Source: Trochalopteron elliotii (lineage: Eukaryota; Chordata; Aves; Passeriformes; Leiothrichidae). From it: a DNA stretch of 64,000 bases. Below the pieces are notes generated by a model. That model saw only the letters and a program-made list of their open reading frames with translations. It was not told where the DNA came from and ran no database searches. The DNA lies in NCBI GenBank assembly GCA_024734555.1, contig JANPWX010000452.1:1284223-1348222 (forward strand), given 5' to 3'. The stretch's first letter is position 1. The number at the start of each line of letters is the position of its first letter. The position numbers were made by a program, and so were the translations under genes. Below are positions 50,030-62,390 of this stretch, piece by piece.

Positions 50030-50260
50030 ATCTAACAATGCCCTGAGGAGCTAGTTAAAAAGTGCCTCTCACACTCGGGAAAGAGCTTTAATGGAGCTGC
50101 ATTAGAAAGCTGTCAGTTGCTTGTTGGGCAAAACAGACCTTTTCTCTTTTTTTGTGCCATGAGGATTATTGGAGCATTTGTTACACAGTAATTTGGAAAT
50201 CATAATAAAACATTTCTAATTTCACTTCCCCCAGCAAACAACTAATGGATCTAGAGCACA
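50030..50260. promoter_or_regulatory. Candidate conserved non-coding element
   Basis: Unique-looking sequence with CTAGTTAAAAAG, CTTTAATGG, GCATTAGAAAG, GGATTATTGG and CACAGTAATTTG words, and no repeat similarity. The density of homeodomain-type cores suggests an enhancer, but the support is only compositional. Confidence 0.22.
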
Positions 50261-53200
50261 GGAAGCACAGACAGCATGCTACAGAGCCGTGGAATCTTGC
50301 TTGTACTCCTAATTGGGAGGGCAGGGGATAGAAGCTGTAGCTATTTTTTTTCTAAGTGTCCTTCCCAGAAACAGAATTTTCAAAGGCAGAGGTAGGAAAT
50401 AACTTGGTAACTTTTCCACTTGCCTTAAACTCTTGGTATGCTTGTGCAAATACATTTTAGTGTTGTTCAAATGACATGTGAATGCTGTTGAAGTGTCAGT
50501 ACTTCAGTAGGTGACGTAAATGTTGTCAGTACTGCCCCAGAACAGAAACCTTGGTGAAATGATAACAGGTGAATAGAGATTAGATGTTACAAAGCTAAAG
50601 GGTGCTTGGCAAGAAGTGTTTTTTAGAGGACATTGCTCAGCAACTCTCTGCAGGCCAATATCTTGCACAGTCAGAGAGAAATGAATAATACTTAAAAATT
50701 AAAAGAAAAAAAAAATCTTTTTCCAAACTGTCTCTTTATACTGGCTAACTTGTCCCTTTACCACATTTTGGTCTCTATCATGATTTTGCCCTGGAATTGG
50801 AGAAGTAGAAATGTGATCCAAAAACTGTACACAAGCTTTCTGTAGCTACGATGGAGCTGATGATGGATGCTCCTAAGTCCAGCTACCCAAAGATTCATCT
50901 TGATACTCTTCAGTTAAACTTTAAATGCAGATCTATAATTAAAAAAAAAAACAACCCACCCCAAAAAAATAATACCACCACACCATAAATAGCCTCACAC
51001 CAAAAAATGGAGAAAGTAATGAAGTGTGATGATTTGCTGAATTTCAACCTTAAGTCATAGTTAAAACTGATCACATATGACTGAAAATGTCAACTGTTAT
51101 TTTTTGTCTGAATTTTTGTGGAATTGGCATTCCCACTCATCCAAAATGTCACAGGCCTAAGGATATAGTAATGATGAAAGTGCATTAGAGAACTCATAAA
51201 TCTATGGAATGGATTGGCAATTGGAAATCCAGAACACTAAGCTGCATCTGAGAAGAAGCTGAGATACCCAAAAATTTCAGTAAAGTTCTCCTTTAAAAAA
51301 ATTCTCCCAACCCCAAAAAATAAAAGCCCCCTATGTTCGGGAGATCTTTAAAAAAATAGTGATATATCTCTTTTTTTGGTCAGCTAAGAAAACATCAATT
51401 TATTACACCATATATTCCAAACAATATTTTCATGCAAACTTGCTTCCTTGAGTTTTGTGACCAAGATGAAAATTATTTTGTGTTTCCATCTATCACACTG
51501 ACTGGAACAATCCTTGATGAGCTAGGGCTTATGTAGTTCAAGCCTGGATATTAGGTGAGTTGTAGTAAAGTTTGAGTCATAGATTTGAGCATGGAAAACT
51601 CTGATCTTTTAGCTTGATTTTAGCTAAGGAGGACATGAACTCTTACCTTCAAAGGGAGAAGCATCAATACCTAAAATTAAATCTCTAAAAGACAGTGTGT
51701 GGCACAGGGCACAAAATTAAAATCTGAGACTGGAAACCTACAATTTCTGACTGATACGAAATGGCTGCTGTAGAAGAGCCTTTTTTAATTTTCGATTCTG
51801 AGCCTTTTAGCAAATTTTGTCATTCAGATTGCAGTCCATATTTTTCAATATGGAATTCCAAGAAAGTTGGACTTGAAAAACTTGAAATTATTCTCTTTCC
51901 CCAGTTGCTTATGATTCTATGTCAAACATAAAAATGAAACAGTGCTGAATGCGTTTATTTGTTCTGGTATTTTCAATATATGCTGTTAAACAGTGGCTGT
52001 TAAGCTAACAGTACAACATGTGACAGAATCCAGGAAAACGGAGAATGAGAAGGAAGTCTGGACAGAAAAGATCAAATGCCTGATTTTATTTTTGAATAGC
52101 AGCACACATAAGAGATTTCTTTAAGAGACCATTGTGGCAGAGAGGAGGAGGAGAGGAAGATAGAAGGCCCTGGAAGAAAGTGGAATCAAGTTTCTGAAAA
52201 CTGCTGCCTTTACAAAGAATGTCCTTTAGATACAAATAACGTGCAGGTTTATAAAAGAGAGAAGTGGGTTTAGAATTAGGAACTCAGAATACCAGTGAGC
52301 GTCCAACAATGAATCTTAGCAAAGAAAAATACCAGTTGCTGTAGGAGCTCCAGTTGTGCCTTGAAAGTACAATGGAGAAAGGACAGAAGCGAAAAGACAA
52401 CTATTCTTCTTTCTATTCAGGAAAGGACTGGCTTTCCCTTCTGACAACTGTCATCTCAGTTTGTGCAGTGTAGCCCTTCATGAGACCTGGAAGGATGCTT
52501 GATGGTAAACTGTCTTCAAGAAAGAACAGTTCATTACAAAAAGCTTTAGAATTTGGGCCTCCTTAACAGCCTTTCAGATAAAAGGGACAGGCCAGTCTTT
52601 CTTACGTGATTTAAGTAAGAGTGTGATCACTGAATAGATCTGCAGGATGGCAACAAGGACAGAGATTTATATAAGAGCTTTAAGAACAGAGGTTTATAAT
52701 TAATTAGTCAGCGGTGAATCGGTGGAGCATTGGGAAGGAGAAGTAAAGGAGAGACCCACAGTGCTGCTTGCAGGTTAGTCTGAAGTGAAAGCTCTTGGGG
52801 TGTGGGCCAGACTGACAGAGTTCTGCTAAAAGGAAAGAAAAAGCATTAACCTGTGTTCATGCCTGGATTTAATTCCACAAGACACTGCAGGACCTAAAGC
52901 AAACCAGTTGGGACCTAAGGTACATCAAGTAACATTTAACCAGTTGTATGTTCTTTTTATGACTTCTGTTTGTGAGGGAGATAAATGCATGTCTTAGGCA
53001 ATAAAACATTTCCCCTGGTTATAGCAAATGGTGTTTCTTTTCCCTCGTGGGATGTAATAGGAATATCAATGTTTTATATCTCTTATTAAAAAAGCCCAAG
53101 TTTGATAAAAAATGAAACACATTTAGTAGAGTTGTTATCCCAGGTAAGGAAAAGTACCATTATACAGTCATAGGCACAGAACTGTGAGTGCAGCAGATTC

Positions 53201-54938
53201 ATTACTGCAAATCCAACAAACTCGTGCATACTGCACCCAAAACCCAGACAAGCCTGCAAAGAAAGGTGAATGACCAGGCTTTCATACAGACCAATAAATC
53301 TCTAAGCAAAGCCAGTTGACACCTTTTATCAAAAGGAAAAACTGTCTTGATAAATGCAGGAAATGGATTTTTAAATTGGGACACAGTTATATATAAGGGG
53401 AGGGGTAGAGAGGAAAGCATCTGAGGGAGTAAGAAAACAGAGGAGAACCAGCTCAGAAAAATAATCCTGGGAAGTGTGTCCAATTTTTCTAACATTTCTA
53501 ATCACTAAGTTCTCCACAGTTGTGTGGGTATGCATGAAAGTAGAATTTGTCCCCAATAGAGTTGGAATAGTGTGCTGAGCAGATGTTTTATTTCAGAATT
53601 GTAAATATGTAAACTGGTTATGCCAAAATATTTTCTTTGATGTGGGATAATAATATCAAAAGAAAGGGTGAGGCAAGCTTGCCTTTCCCTTCGGTATAAC
53701 AAGCTGCAGTTTTTCATGTAGTTGTATGGTTTCTGGAGGAAACCTTTTCCAAGCCTGCAGTTTTCAGGGACTGAGCTCTTTTTCCTTTCTGTGTTGTGGC
53801 AAAACCAGACTGTCCCAATATTGGTCTCTTGTCTGGACAGCAAAGATAGCTGTGCTTGTGCAGCCAAAACCTGCCAGCCTGGGAGATTACCTTGGAGGAG
53901 GAAGCCTCTCCTGTAGGGGAGGTTTCCCAAACCACTTCCTCTGGGTGGCTTGGAGCAGGATACACACCTGCAAGTGGAGTGCTCTCATCACCAGCCTGCT
54001 GTGCTGGTGCTTCTGGACATTTCATTCTGGGTTTTAACAAGCAGACATTTTCAGTAAAAGGCAGTGAGGAATTGGCAATGGGTCTCCACTAAGACAGCTC
54101 TGTAACACCCCAGAAATACTGTCTCTCATTGCAGTAAATAAGAAATTTTCTATGTGCTTCTAGGGGTGCATGTGCTACATTTGACAAGTTCTGCATGTTC
54201 CTTAACTTCCCAATTCTGCTAGTAGACTGGTTCTGTCTGCTTCCCAAATACCTGATTGTAAGATCCAGCTCTAAGCAGAGGTTTTGTGTGTAGCAAGGCA
54301 GTGTCTTCACGGCTCCCTACTTCTGAATGGAGGGGTTTAATGTGGTTTGAACTGGGATTTCATTACAAAATTATGGCAGAATAGTTTTCACAGTTAATTC
54401 TTGCAAAATGAGATGTGTTGTAGTGGAGTTTTTTCTTTATTTGTTTGGGGTTTTTTTTGGTAGAATTTAATTTACAGCAGGCATGAAGGAATTTTTTTAA
54501 AATAGCATATTAGTTCAGTATTGAAAGAGAGCATGACAGAGTTTGGTTGGGGGCTGTTTGGGATGAAGCACATGTGAAGGGCTGAGAGCTGGGCTGATGG
54601 CAGCCAGCTCAGGTTTGGCATCTCGTGATGAGGGTGTCCTTCAGACCTGCTTTGGGAGGAGTCCAGTAGGCTGTAGGAGAGCTAAGCTTGCCAATGCTTT
54701 CTCTGCATTGCTTTTTAAGGTCTAAAGTAAAATGCAATTTTTTTAAAAAAAATTGGATGTAATCTGTATTTTATGGAATATGCATGAAGTTCAAGGAACA
54801 GATTTCAGGCTTTGTACATTGGCATGATTTATTTTATTCATGTTTTATGTACACATAGTGTTCAGCATATTGTGGTTTTATATGTGTGCAAGTTTACATT
54901 AACTATAAATGTGACCTCAGAGTGTTTATATTATGTAA

Positions 54939-54968
54939 TATAATTTATATAATTGCATATAAATTATA
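54939..54968. repeat. 12-bp AT-only inverted repeat, 6-nt loop
   Basis: TATAATTTATAT (54939-54950), loop AATTGC, then the exact reverse complement (54957-54968). It lies in an AT-rich block (54921-55000) with further partial repeats of ATAATTTATA and ATTGCAT. It could extrude as a cruciform; chance occurrence in AT-rich DNA is possible. Confidence 0.85.
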
Positions 54969-55677
54969 ATTTATAAAATTGCATTATATGTAATGTACTG
55001 AAGCTTCTCGAGTTTACAATTGCCAGCATGTTTCTTGTGCTACACTACAATTGAGAATCATAATATCTACAAGACAAATTTGTGTAATTTTTGTTTATCT
55101 AGATACACAAACCAGCTAGTTTAGCTTATCTTATCTCTTGTCATGTTTTCTGCTATGCCAGTTGGAAATTTTTCATTGACAAAACTTGTGTCTTTTCTAA
55201 GAAGTCTGTCTTCCATTTTTGTGAAAGTGAATAATTGCTTCCTGAAGATTAATGCCAAAAATGTTTTTATATTCAGTAAAGTCACTTCTGACCTCTAGTT
55301 TCATGGGATTTTGGCAGTAAAAAATGGAAAACCTTACAGAACTTGAAAATCCTGCAGAAGAAACCACAAGAATAAATTTTAACATCTAGAGATGACATAG
55401 TTATGCAGAAGTATGAAGACTGTTTTTTTGAAGCTATATTATTAAATGCTTAAAGTTTTGGTCATCTTCCATCCCTCCCCTCCAAATGCTAGAACTGAAG
55501 TAAATTAAATGTTGTCATATTTTTAAAAATACTGTGTTTTAATAGATCTCATAATTTTCAGGTGATCTAACCTGCTTTTAAAATACCAGTCCCCTAAGCT
55601 GTGACTGTGACAATCTGCATTCTAACAGAACACACCCTAAACTGGACTGTAAATGTGTTTTAGTGTCCACAGTTTGC

Positions 55678-55770
55678 AGGGTTTTTTTTGTTTGTTTGTT
55701 TTATTTGTTTTATTTGTATAGATTTTTTTGTTTGGTTGGTTTGTTTTGGTTTTTTTTTTTTTTTTTTTTG
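55678..55770. repeat. T/G low-complexity tract ending in 20 T
   Basis: This is a chain of TTTG/TTTTATTTG units (TTTGTTTGTTTG, ATTTGTTTTATTTG, TTTGGTTGG) that ends in an uninterrupted run of 20 T at 55750-55769. It is a simple repeat and probably length-variable. Confidence 0.92.
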
Positions 55771-57540
55771 TATTTTAAAAGATAACCACGTTTAGTAGCA
55801 TTTTTGCACATTTAAATACCTGTAAAAATCTGGGTGACAAAACCCAGCCCTTTTAGCCATATTAATTTCCTACAACATCCTTGAAAGTGCTTTGTAAAAT
55901 ATTTACAGAATGAGAGGGATGTAATAGTTTCACAGGTTTGCCAAGCCTCTAGAATTCACCAGGACCCCTTAAACCCTGGCACTCTTCCTTCACACTGCAT
56001 GTATCTACAAATGTCAAAACAAGGCAGGGAGTGACACCCTGGCAGTGCCACAGCTACGGCAATAATGTCACATCAGAGACTGGCTGCAGCCACATCAGGA
56101 CAGGTAATGTTCCATCTGCAGTCACACCACATCCATGATCTGCCACCCTCACCTGTTAGGATGATCACAGACAAGCCACAGCATCATTACTTACCCCCCT
56201 AGTGAAATTTTAGTTGTGCCACATAGTACTCCTGTCATCCTGTGGATTAGAAGATTTTACTCTAATTTTTGTTCCTCTGTAAATAGAGTCAAAGTGCCAG
56301 GTAGGAATATCCTCCTGTATAAATCTGTTGTATTACATGTCAGTTCTGGTTAGGTTTGCAGAAGAAACATTTCTATTTCAAGATATACCATAGTGATTTT
56401 TTTTTTCTGTCTTTGTTCAGATTTTTTTTTGTTTAAAAGAAAAAAAATAAACCTCACTGCAAAATATGTTGTCAGAAATTTCACACACTATTAATCATTG
56501 ATATTGAAGTTCCGTGGTATAAAATGGACATTTTCCAATTTTATTCAGAAATTAGAACTAATGGTGTTATATCTAAACATTTTGCATGTTAATTAAAAAT
56601 TAAAATATACCATCTTTTTTCCTTAGAGATCTTTTAAAAAATTTATCACTGGACAATGCCCACCAGAATGTTTGGTGTTTTAATAGCAGTGGAACGTGCA
56701 TTGGCTCCAAGTTCTGGAATACCACTATGACTAATATTTGAACCACACATATTCAGTGTCATTTAATGCATCCTCCTTTTATTTTTTTTTTTTTTAATGT
56801 GGATGCAAATATGAAATATATATCCACACAAAGTGTGTACAATGTACTCTGCCTTACAGAGTCCATCTGCTACAGGATATGTGACTTCTATGGATCAAGC
56901 ATTGCTTTATTCAGTCTGGGGTTTTCTTTCTTTCCTGCAATGATTTTATATCAGTCTGTGGCTGAAATTTCAGGAATTCAAATATTTCTGAGAAATCAGA
57001 ATAAAACTGGATTTTCCTTGTATTTCAATGTAACTAGTGCACAGAAAGTTATCCAGGGGGAGCAGGATGTGCAGATTCAGAGCTGGAAATGCATTGAAAC
57101 AGGGTACTGAATTGATAAGAAGGGAAGGAAAGCATGTGTTTTCTAGTTTTTAACTCGTGTTGGAAGAATGACACTTGTAAACTGAAGCTGAAAATATAAA
57201 TATCAGGTTTGACCCACCAGAGTTCCTGCAGGTAACTCACCAAATCTGTGGGCCACCCACTTAAAGGGTCAGCTCCACCTTATCCTTTCTGAGAACAAGC
57301 AACATTCGTTTTCCAATAGAATTTTCTTTTTTTGTATTGACTGCATAAAATGAGACAAAATTTCCCTGGCAAAGTTACCGACTAGTAACTTCGAGACTGT
57401 TGAGAAAAACAGTGATAGCTTTTGTATAAGTTTCGGAAATCCTCCTAAAAGATGTAAACCAGTGCTGCATGTCTGTTAGAGCTCCACAGGACAGGACAAA
57501 AAATTCCCAGAGAAAGGTCACCCTCCTTTACTAAACTGCA

Positions 57541-57960
57541 CCGGTCTTAGGAGTCATTCTGTCGAAGATGACTGCATTGTGTGGAACCCAATTTGTGGCG
57601 TCGCTCTTTAAATCCTGTAGGATTTTCCACCAAGTTTGTTGCTGAGTGCAAAGAACCCGGTTTGTTGTTGGCCCTGAGCGTGAGGGTTGCTCTCACCCCA
57701 CGCTCTGCTCCCCCATTAATGCCCGGGTTTTCACGTCCCCGGCGTCTGTCCCAAGGGAGGAGCTCGTGGGAACCAGGGGGCAGGTCATTCTCAGCGACGG
57801 GCTCCTGGCTCCGCACCCCGCTCCTGCCAGAAATCTGTCTGAGCCTGAAGCCGGCCAAGTTTAGGAAGCGGCGTTAAATGCGCCTCTTTGTTCCAGGCTT
57901 CCACCAACGGCAGGCACAGGAATTTCGCTCGGCAGTCGGTATCCTGGCTACCCTTTTCAG
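57541..57960. promoter_or_regulatory. CpG-island-like interval, candidate promoter or first exon
   Basis: By hand count this 420-bp interval is 57% GC with 24 CpG dinucleotides, an observed/expected ratio of about 0.7. It meets the classical CpG-island thresholds, while the rest of the window is AT-rich and CpG-poor. Four more CpGs lie at 58045-58077. Overlapping frames exist on both strands (about 98-103 codons), as expected in GC-rich DNA; none has a domain I recognise, so I do not call a CDS. A TATAAA lies 212 bp to the right at 58172. Vertebrate CpG islands usually mark promoters or developmental regulatory elements. It could be the promoter of a gene beginning here, of a long non-coding RNA, or an orphan island. 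Direction cannot be determined. Confidence 0.6.
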
Positions 57961-58085
57961 GGTCCTTCTATAGCTGCCTCAATAGCTGGGAGGGGCAGGG
58001 AGCAGCTTCTTTGGTGATTGCCATCAGAGGTGCATTATGTAAAACGTGCCCAGGTGCTGCGATAATTTCCCTCGGCGATTTAAAT

Positions 58086-58240
58086 CTCTCTGTGAATGTA
58101 TATAATATTGCCTGACTGGTTTATCATTTAGTTTAAAAATAGAGCGTTTAGTTTATACAATTTTAGGAGAGTATAAAGCCTGAAAAAGAGGCAGTGGAGT
58201 AAGATCTGCGTGTAGGAGCAGTTTGCAGACTTTTTATTGT
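58086..58240 (+). promoter_or_regulatory. Possible TATA-box segment downstream of the CpG island
   Basis: TATAAA occurs at 58172-58177 (context GAGAGTATAAAGCCTG), followed after about 25-30 bases by GGCAGTGGAGTAAG. A TATA box next to a CpG-rich block could mark a transcription start on the plus strand near 58200. TATAAA is frequent by chance in AT-rich DNA, so this is weak. Confidence 0.2.
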
Positions 58241-61200
58241 GGTGTGTTTTCCTTTATTACTTTGGATAAGTGCTATAACTCTAAAGTAAGGAGAAAGTAG
58301 ATATTTCTGAAAACAAAATTTACTGTTTAGCCTCAGGAACAAATGTGAGAACTGGGCATTTCATGTCAATTTCCCTTTACTTCCCTTTACAGAATACGCT
58401 CTGCATTAAGATGCTGACTTCTGTAGTCAAAATGTGTTAAGGTTTCTGCACAGGACAGATTTTCCTATGGGTAGAAACACAGTAGCATTTCAATACTGGA
58501 CAAAAGCTCTGAGGGTGCCAGCCCTGCCTTGGGCGTTAGCTAATTCCACTGCCAGGAGGAATGCTGCTTTAGCCCTTTTCAGCGGGAAGATGATGTCTAG
58601 TTTAGCAGGCAACACAGCACTGCCTGTAGGAAATTTGCTACAATGCAGAGTCCATTGGGGTCTAGGCATTCAAACGGGCCCTCATGGAGTAGCACTTCCA
58701 AATTCTGAGTGATTTTGTCAATTATATTATTATTTGCTTGTATTTCACAAAGGCTGGATTCTATTACAGGTGCACTTAGTGCTTTCACCTCAAAGCTGCT
58801 GCTGAAGCCAATGTGAGTTTCTGTTGCATATCTCTGGCTAGATAGGAGTTTTACCATTCCACATTCCCCAGTGTGTTTATCCAGCAAGAGATAGATAATT
58901 CCTTAAAGCCCTTGTGGCAGGACAGGATCCTGAAGAGAGTGTGGAGAAGGAGAGGGAGAAGATGAGGTAAATAGAGAGACTTCAATACTGCTAGTGTTGG
59001 CAGAGAGAAAATGCCACAGGTAGTGCTGTAAGGCAAGAGGTCAGACAAACAGGAGAAGTGTTTAAAATTTCCATGACGCTGAAGAGGAGCTGCTTGAACT
59101 TTGTTGTAGGGGTAATGGAAAAGCCAAGTAGGAAGGAATGTGTCTGGGTGGAAGAGAGTTGACATGTCTGAAGTGACAAGTGAGCAGCTAAGTTAGTGTT
59201 TTGACCACTGAGGGTAGATGGAACCAATTGTTTTTCTTTTTCTAAAGTTACAGGAAATGGTTTGGAAAATAGTGCATCTCCTGCAACTCCTTTTCCAGCT
59301 TAAATCATAAAAGAAACCAGAGAATGGGTCCTTGTATTGTACTGTTTCCAACATAACTTAAACTGTAGAACATTTGTGTACATGTCAAGTCCTCATGAGC
59401 ATGGTGGCAAGATTGTTCAGAATCAAGTATCTTTTGATGTCTTTAATTTTGAAACATTCACCCATCAAGACACAGCTGCTGAAATCACCATTTCTCACCA
59501 TGCTTGCTTCTTTTTTTAAAGAACGTTTTCTCCCATGTCCTACTGCTTTTTCAACATTTTTTATTTGGTGAATGTTACCTTGTCCTTACCTCACAAGAGA
59601 ATTGCTTTGCCTGACTCCCCAAAAACATTCTATTTCAAAGTTGATCCCATCCCTACTTGAGTCCAGGCACTCCAAGGATCCCAGTGTGAGCAACTACTTC
59701 TTTTAGTCTATGCTTGTCAAAGATATTGTACCCAGTCCTGCTGAGTTAAGTTCTTGATCACATGTGCCCACAGGCTGTGCTATCCTGGATTTTTCTGAGG
59801 AAGAAAGCCTCACGTCCAGGATAGGGGATTTATGTAAAGGATCCCAGGTGTTCAGAAACCAGCAGCTGGGACATTTCTTACTGCATTACTCACCACTGAC
59901 TCATGCCTTGTTAAAGACAGAATATGGTTCAAACTCCCTGCCAAGGCTTTTAAACCTTTCTGTTGACACGTGTTGGCGGCTTTGGGAACGTGTTTCCTGT
60001 GTGAGTGAGGGGGATCTTTCATTCTGCACTGTCTCAAGGAGACATGAATCAGATAGGGAGCCTTTGACTGGAGGAGGCAAAAGCTTTAGTGGGGGGGCTG
60101 GTGACTTGCAGAACTTGCAGAACCCTTGTCTGGGCTAGCACTGGCCCTCCACAGGATGGCTCAGCAAAGTGCCACTCTGCTTCTTGTTGGAGGAAGGAAG
60201 GTAGAGAGAGATATGGATGTGTTGTTATTGTGCCTCCCTACCTGAGTTAGCAAAATGCAATGAGAGAGATATTCCTAAATGGCAATACTTCTATTTCACT
60301 CGTTTCAAAGAACTTATGGGGGGTTTCTGCTTTTTAACATTCCAGTACCTGTTTCGAGTTGCTTCTTTTACTAATAGCTTTGCTGGCTAAAAATGATAAC
60401 AAAGCTTTTTACATAAAGCAAGCTGTCTTGTAATGTGATTTTTGTTTCTTCTGAGTTATATATCTTAATTATTAATAACTGTTCTGAATTAAGATAATTG
60501 AAACATTTCATTGTTACATATTTAATCCTTAGATTTGAGATGGACCCTGGGAAAAGAGTTTACATCTAGACCTAATGGCATAAACACATCCTTGTTTTAA
60601 TTGTCAGAAAACAGTTTCATAATTTCTGTTTTAGTGAGTCTTCAGTTATACACACATTTAGCCACCTTTTTATTTGATCAAAGTTTGTGTGTGTGACAAT
60701 GCAATTATCTTGTTGCATGCATTCCCATCCTCTTCAATTTCATATAATTTCTGTAGGATCTCATCTAAAGGATTTTTTCCCTTATAATTCTTTGGGCTTA
60801 ATTTTGCTGTGGCAAATCAGGCTCTGTGTTCTTTTTGTTTCGTACCCTGTCATTTAGAATCAGACAACAATAATTCTGGAATTGGAATGTGCTTTCTGCT
60901 ATCTGGCTGATTTTGATGGATTGTCATGCGTCGGTTTGACTTTGCAGGGGTTGAATGTAGCATTCAAATGTTTTGAGCAGTTTAACTGAACAAACATGCA
61001 AGGGAAACTAGAGAGAAAGGTCACCGGCACAGTGTTTGGTGAACAAAGCTTTGCAGGGTTTTTTTTGTTGTTGTTGTTTGTGGGTTCGTTGGTTGGGTTT
61101 TAGTTTTTTTTTTTTTTAACTTGAGAAAAGCTTTGAAATAGTGTATTGTAACACAGTTTGCAGATCGCTGAATTATGTACTGTACACATGGTTAACCATT

Positions 61201-62024
61201 TATGGGGCCATGAGTTATTTAATCGGGTAATGCATATGCTTTGTACAACAAGCAAGCAGATGAAAACTCTGAATGGAAGAAATTGTTCATCCTTTGAATG
61301 ACACACATTATATGCTGTGTTATCAGAAAGTAATATGACTTTTTCCAGCCTGTCATTTCCAGTGGTTGTTGTCTCATCTGAAGAGATCAATTAAGCATAA
61401 AAGTGTAATAAACAGTGAGTTTCATTTGAGGTGTGCTAAACAAGGGCAAGGCAAAATAGAGAAACCTCAGGTCTCTGGCATTAGGGTCTTGTGTTGTCAT
61501 TGTTGTAAATTTTAATTTTTTTGCAGAAAGGACACAGCCTTTGGTGGGCACTTGGTTTTAATACCTGCTGAAACTGAAATGTGTCCTTTCTGTAGAGTTT
61601 TAACCCAAATGAATGGGAAGTGGCAGATAGCTGCAACGATGTGTTGCAGCATAGGATATAAAGGGTAAGGATAACCAAGGAAAAAGCATTGTACTCCTCA
61701 CAACACACAGGGCTTTTTTGCAGTGGTGGCAGAGCACTCAGCACACTGGGGCTCCTATTTTGGGTTGAGCTGTGTTGGTTACATAAAAAAGAAAGAAACA
61801 GAGAAGGATGAAAGAGTGACAAGCGTGATGAGGTAGGAAAATAAAGGAACCCATTAGAGGGAAACAAAGATAAGGTGCAGGCAAGGGAAACAAAGCAAGT
61901 CTCAGAAAAGAGGTGATGTGAGGATGAATTTTGAACTTCTTGCAGTTGGGAAAAAGCCTTAATCTTCAAAATTGTGTTGGACAGAAAGTGGGGAGTGGAA
62001 AGTTAAGATCAGCTCTGTGCTAGA
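58241..62024. other. Non-coding sequence with a T/G tract and one inverted repeat
   Basis: No gene is recognised. A 124-codon frame at 59764-60138 and a 162-codon minus-strand frame at 61481-61969 lack any signature. A T/G low-complexity tract (GTTGTTGTTG, GGTTGG and T-runs) lies at about 61059-61119. A spaced inverted repeat at 60461-60496 is listed separately. Confidence 0.5.
60461..60496. repeat. 10-bp inverted repeat with 16-nt spacer
   Basis: TATCTTAATT (60461-60470) and its exact reverse complement AATTAAGATA (60487-60496) flank ATTAATAACTGTTCTG. The spacing and the TTAATT cores would suit paired homeodomain sites in a candidate conserved segment (about 60400-60640). Function is unknown. 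Confidence 0.75.
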
Positions 62025-62390
62025 GAGAGGAAGTGGAGGGGAGATCTTATTGAAATCTACAGTTTCCTTGTGAAGGGAAACAGAGGGGCAGGCACTGACC
62101 TCTTCTCTCTGGTAACCAGAGACAGAACCCATGGGAATGGCCTGAAGTTGTGCCATGGGAGGTTTAGTTTGGATATCAGGAAAAGGTTCTTCTCCCAGAG
62201 GGTGGTTGGGCACTGGAACAGCTCCCCAGGGCAATGCTCACAGCACCAAGGATGACAGAGTTCCAGAGTGTTTAGAGGGTTCACTCAGGCACATGGTGTG
62301 TCTCTTGGGGATGGTCCAGTGTAGGGCCAGGAGCTGGACTTTGACAATCCTTGTGTGGCCCTTCCAACTCAAGATATTCTGTGATTCTTT
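62025..62390 (+). mobile_element. CR1 non-LTR retrotransposon, 5'-truncated, sense
   Basis: The translated plus strand keeps the C-terminal motif of CR1 ORF2 reverse transcriptase, including SLVTRDRTHGNGLKLCHGRF, LDIRKRFF, RVVGHWN and a shortened LP-like segment, before frame decay near 62256. Downstream is the CR1 3' untranslated region, ending TTTGACAATCCTTGTGTGGCCC, CTTCCAACTC, ATATTCTGTGATTCTTTT near 62372-62392. Only the last few percent of a full CR1 remains. The copy is 5'-truncated near 62025, where AGGGGAGATCTTATTG begins to match. Substitutions and small indels mean no intact protein. Orientation is opposite to the CR1 at 4721-5180. Confidence 0.93.

Larger units (their letters stand above)
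46695..57540. other. Long non-coding stretch, no gene recognised
   Basis: No exon or RNA gene could be supported. Frames of 162 codons (47664-48152, plus) and 141 codons (53505-53930, minus) have no domain and are overlapped by other frames. Contents recorded separately include a GC-rich hairpin at 49082-49105, a candidate conserved element at 50030-50260, an AT-only inverted repeat at 54939-54968 and a T/G low-complexity tract at 55678-55770. T-runs occur near 56398-56430 and 56780-56797. A purine-rich patch lies near 52140-52200. Confidence 0.5.

Noticed and set aside
57547..57877. Overlapping 98-103-codon frames on both strands in the CpG island
   Set aside because: GC-rich DNA has few stop codons, so long overlapping frames are expected. 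No conserved motif chooses one of them.
61481..61969. 162-codon minus-strand frame rich in serine, leucine and phenylalanine
   Set aside because: The composition reflects a purine-rich plus strand (GAAA/GGAA words) read in antisense. No domain is present.
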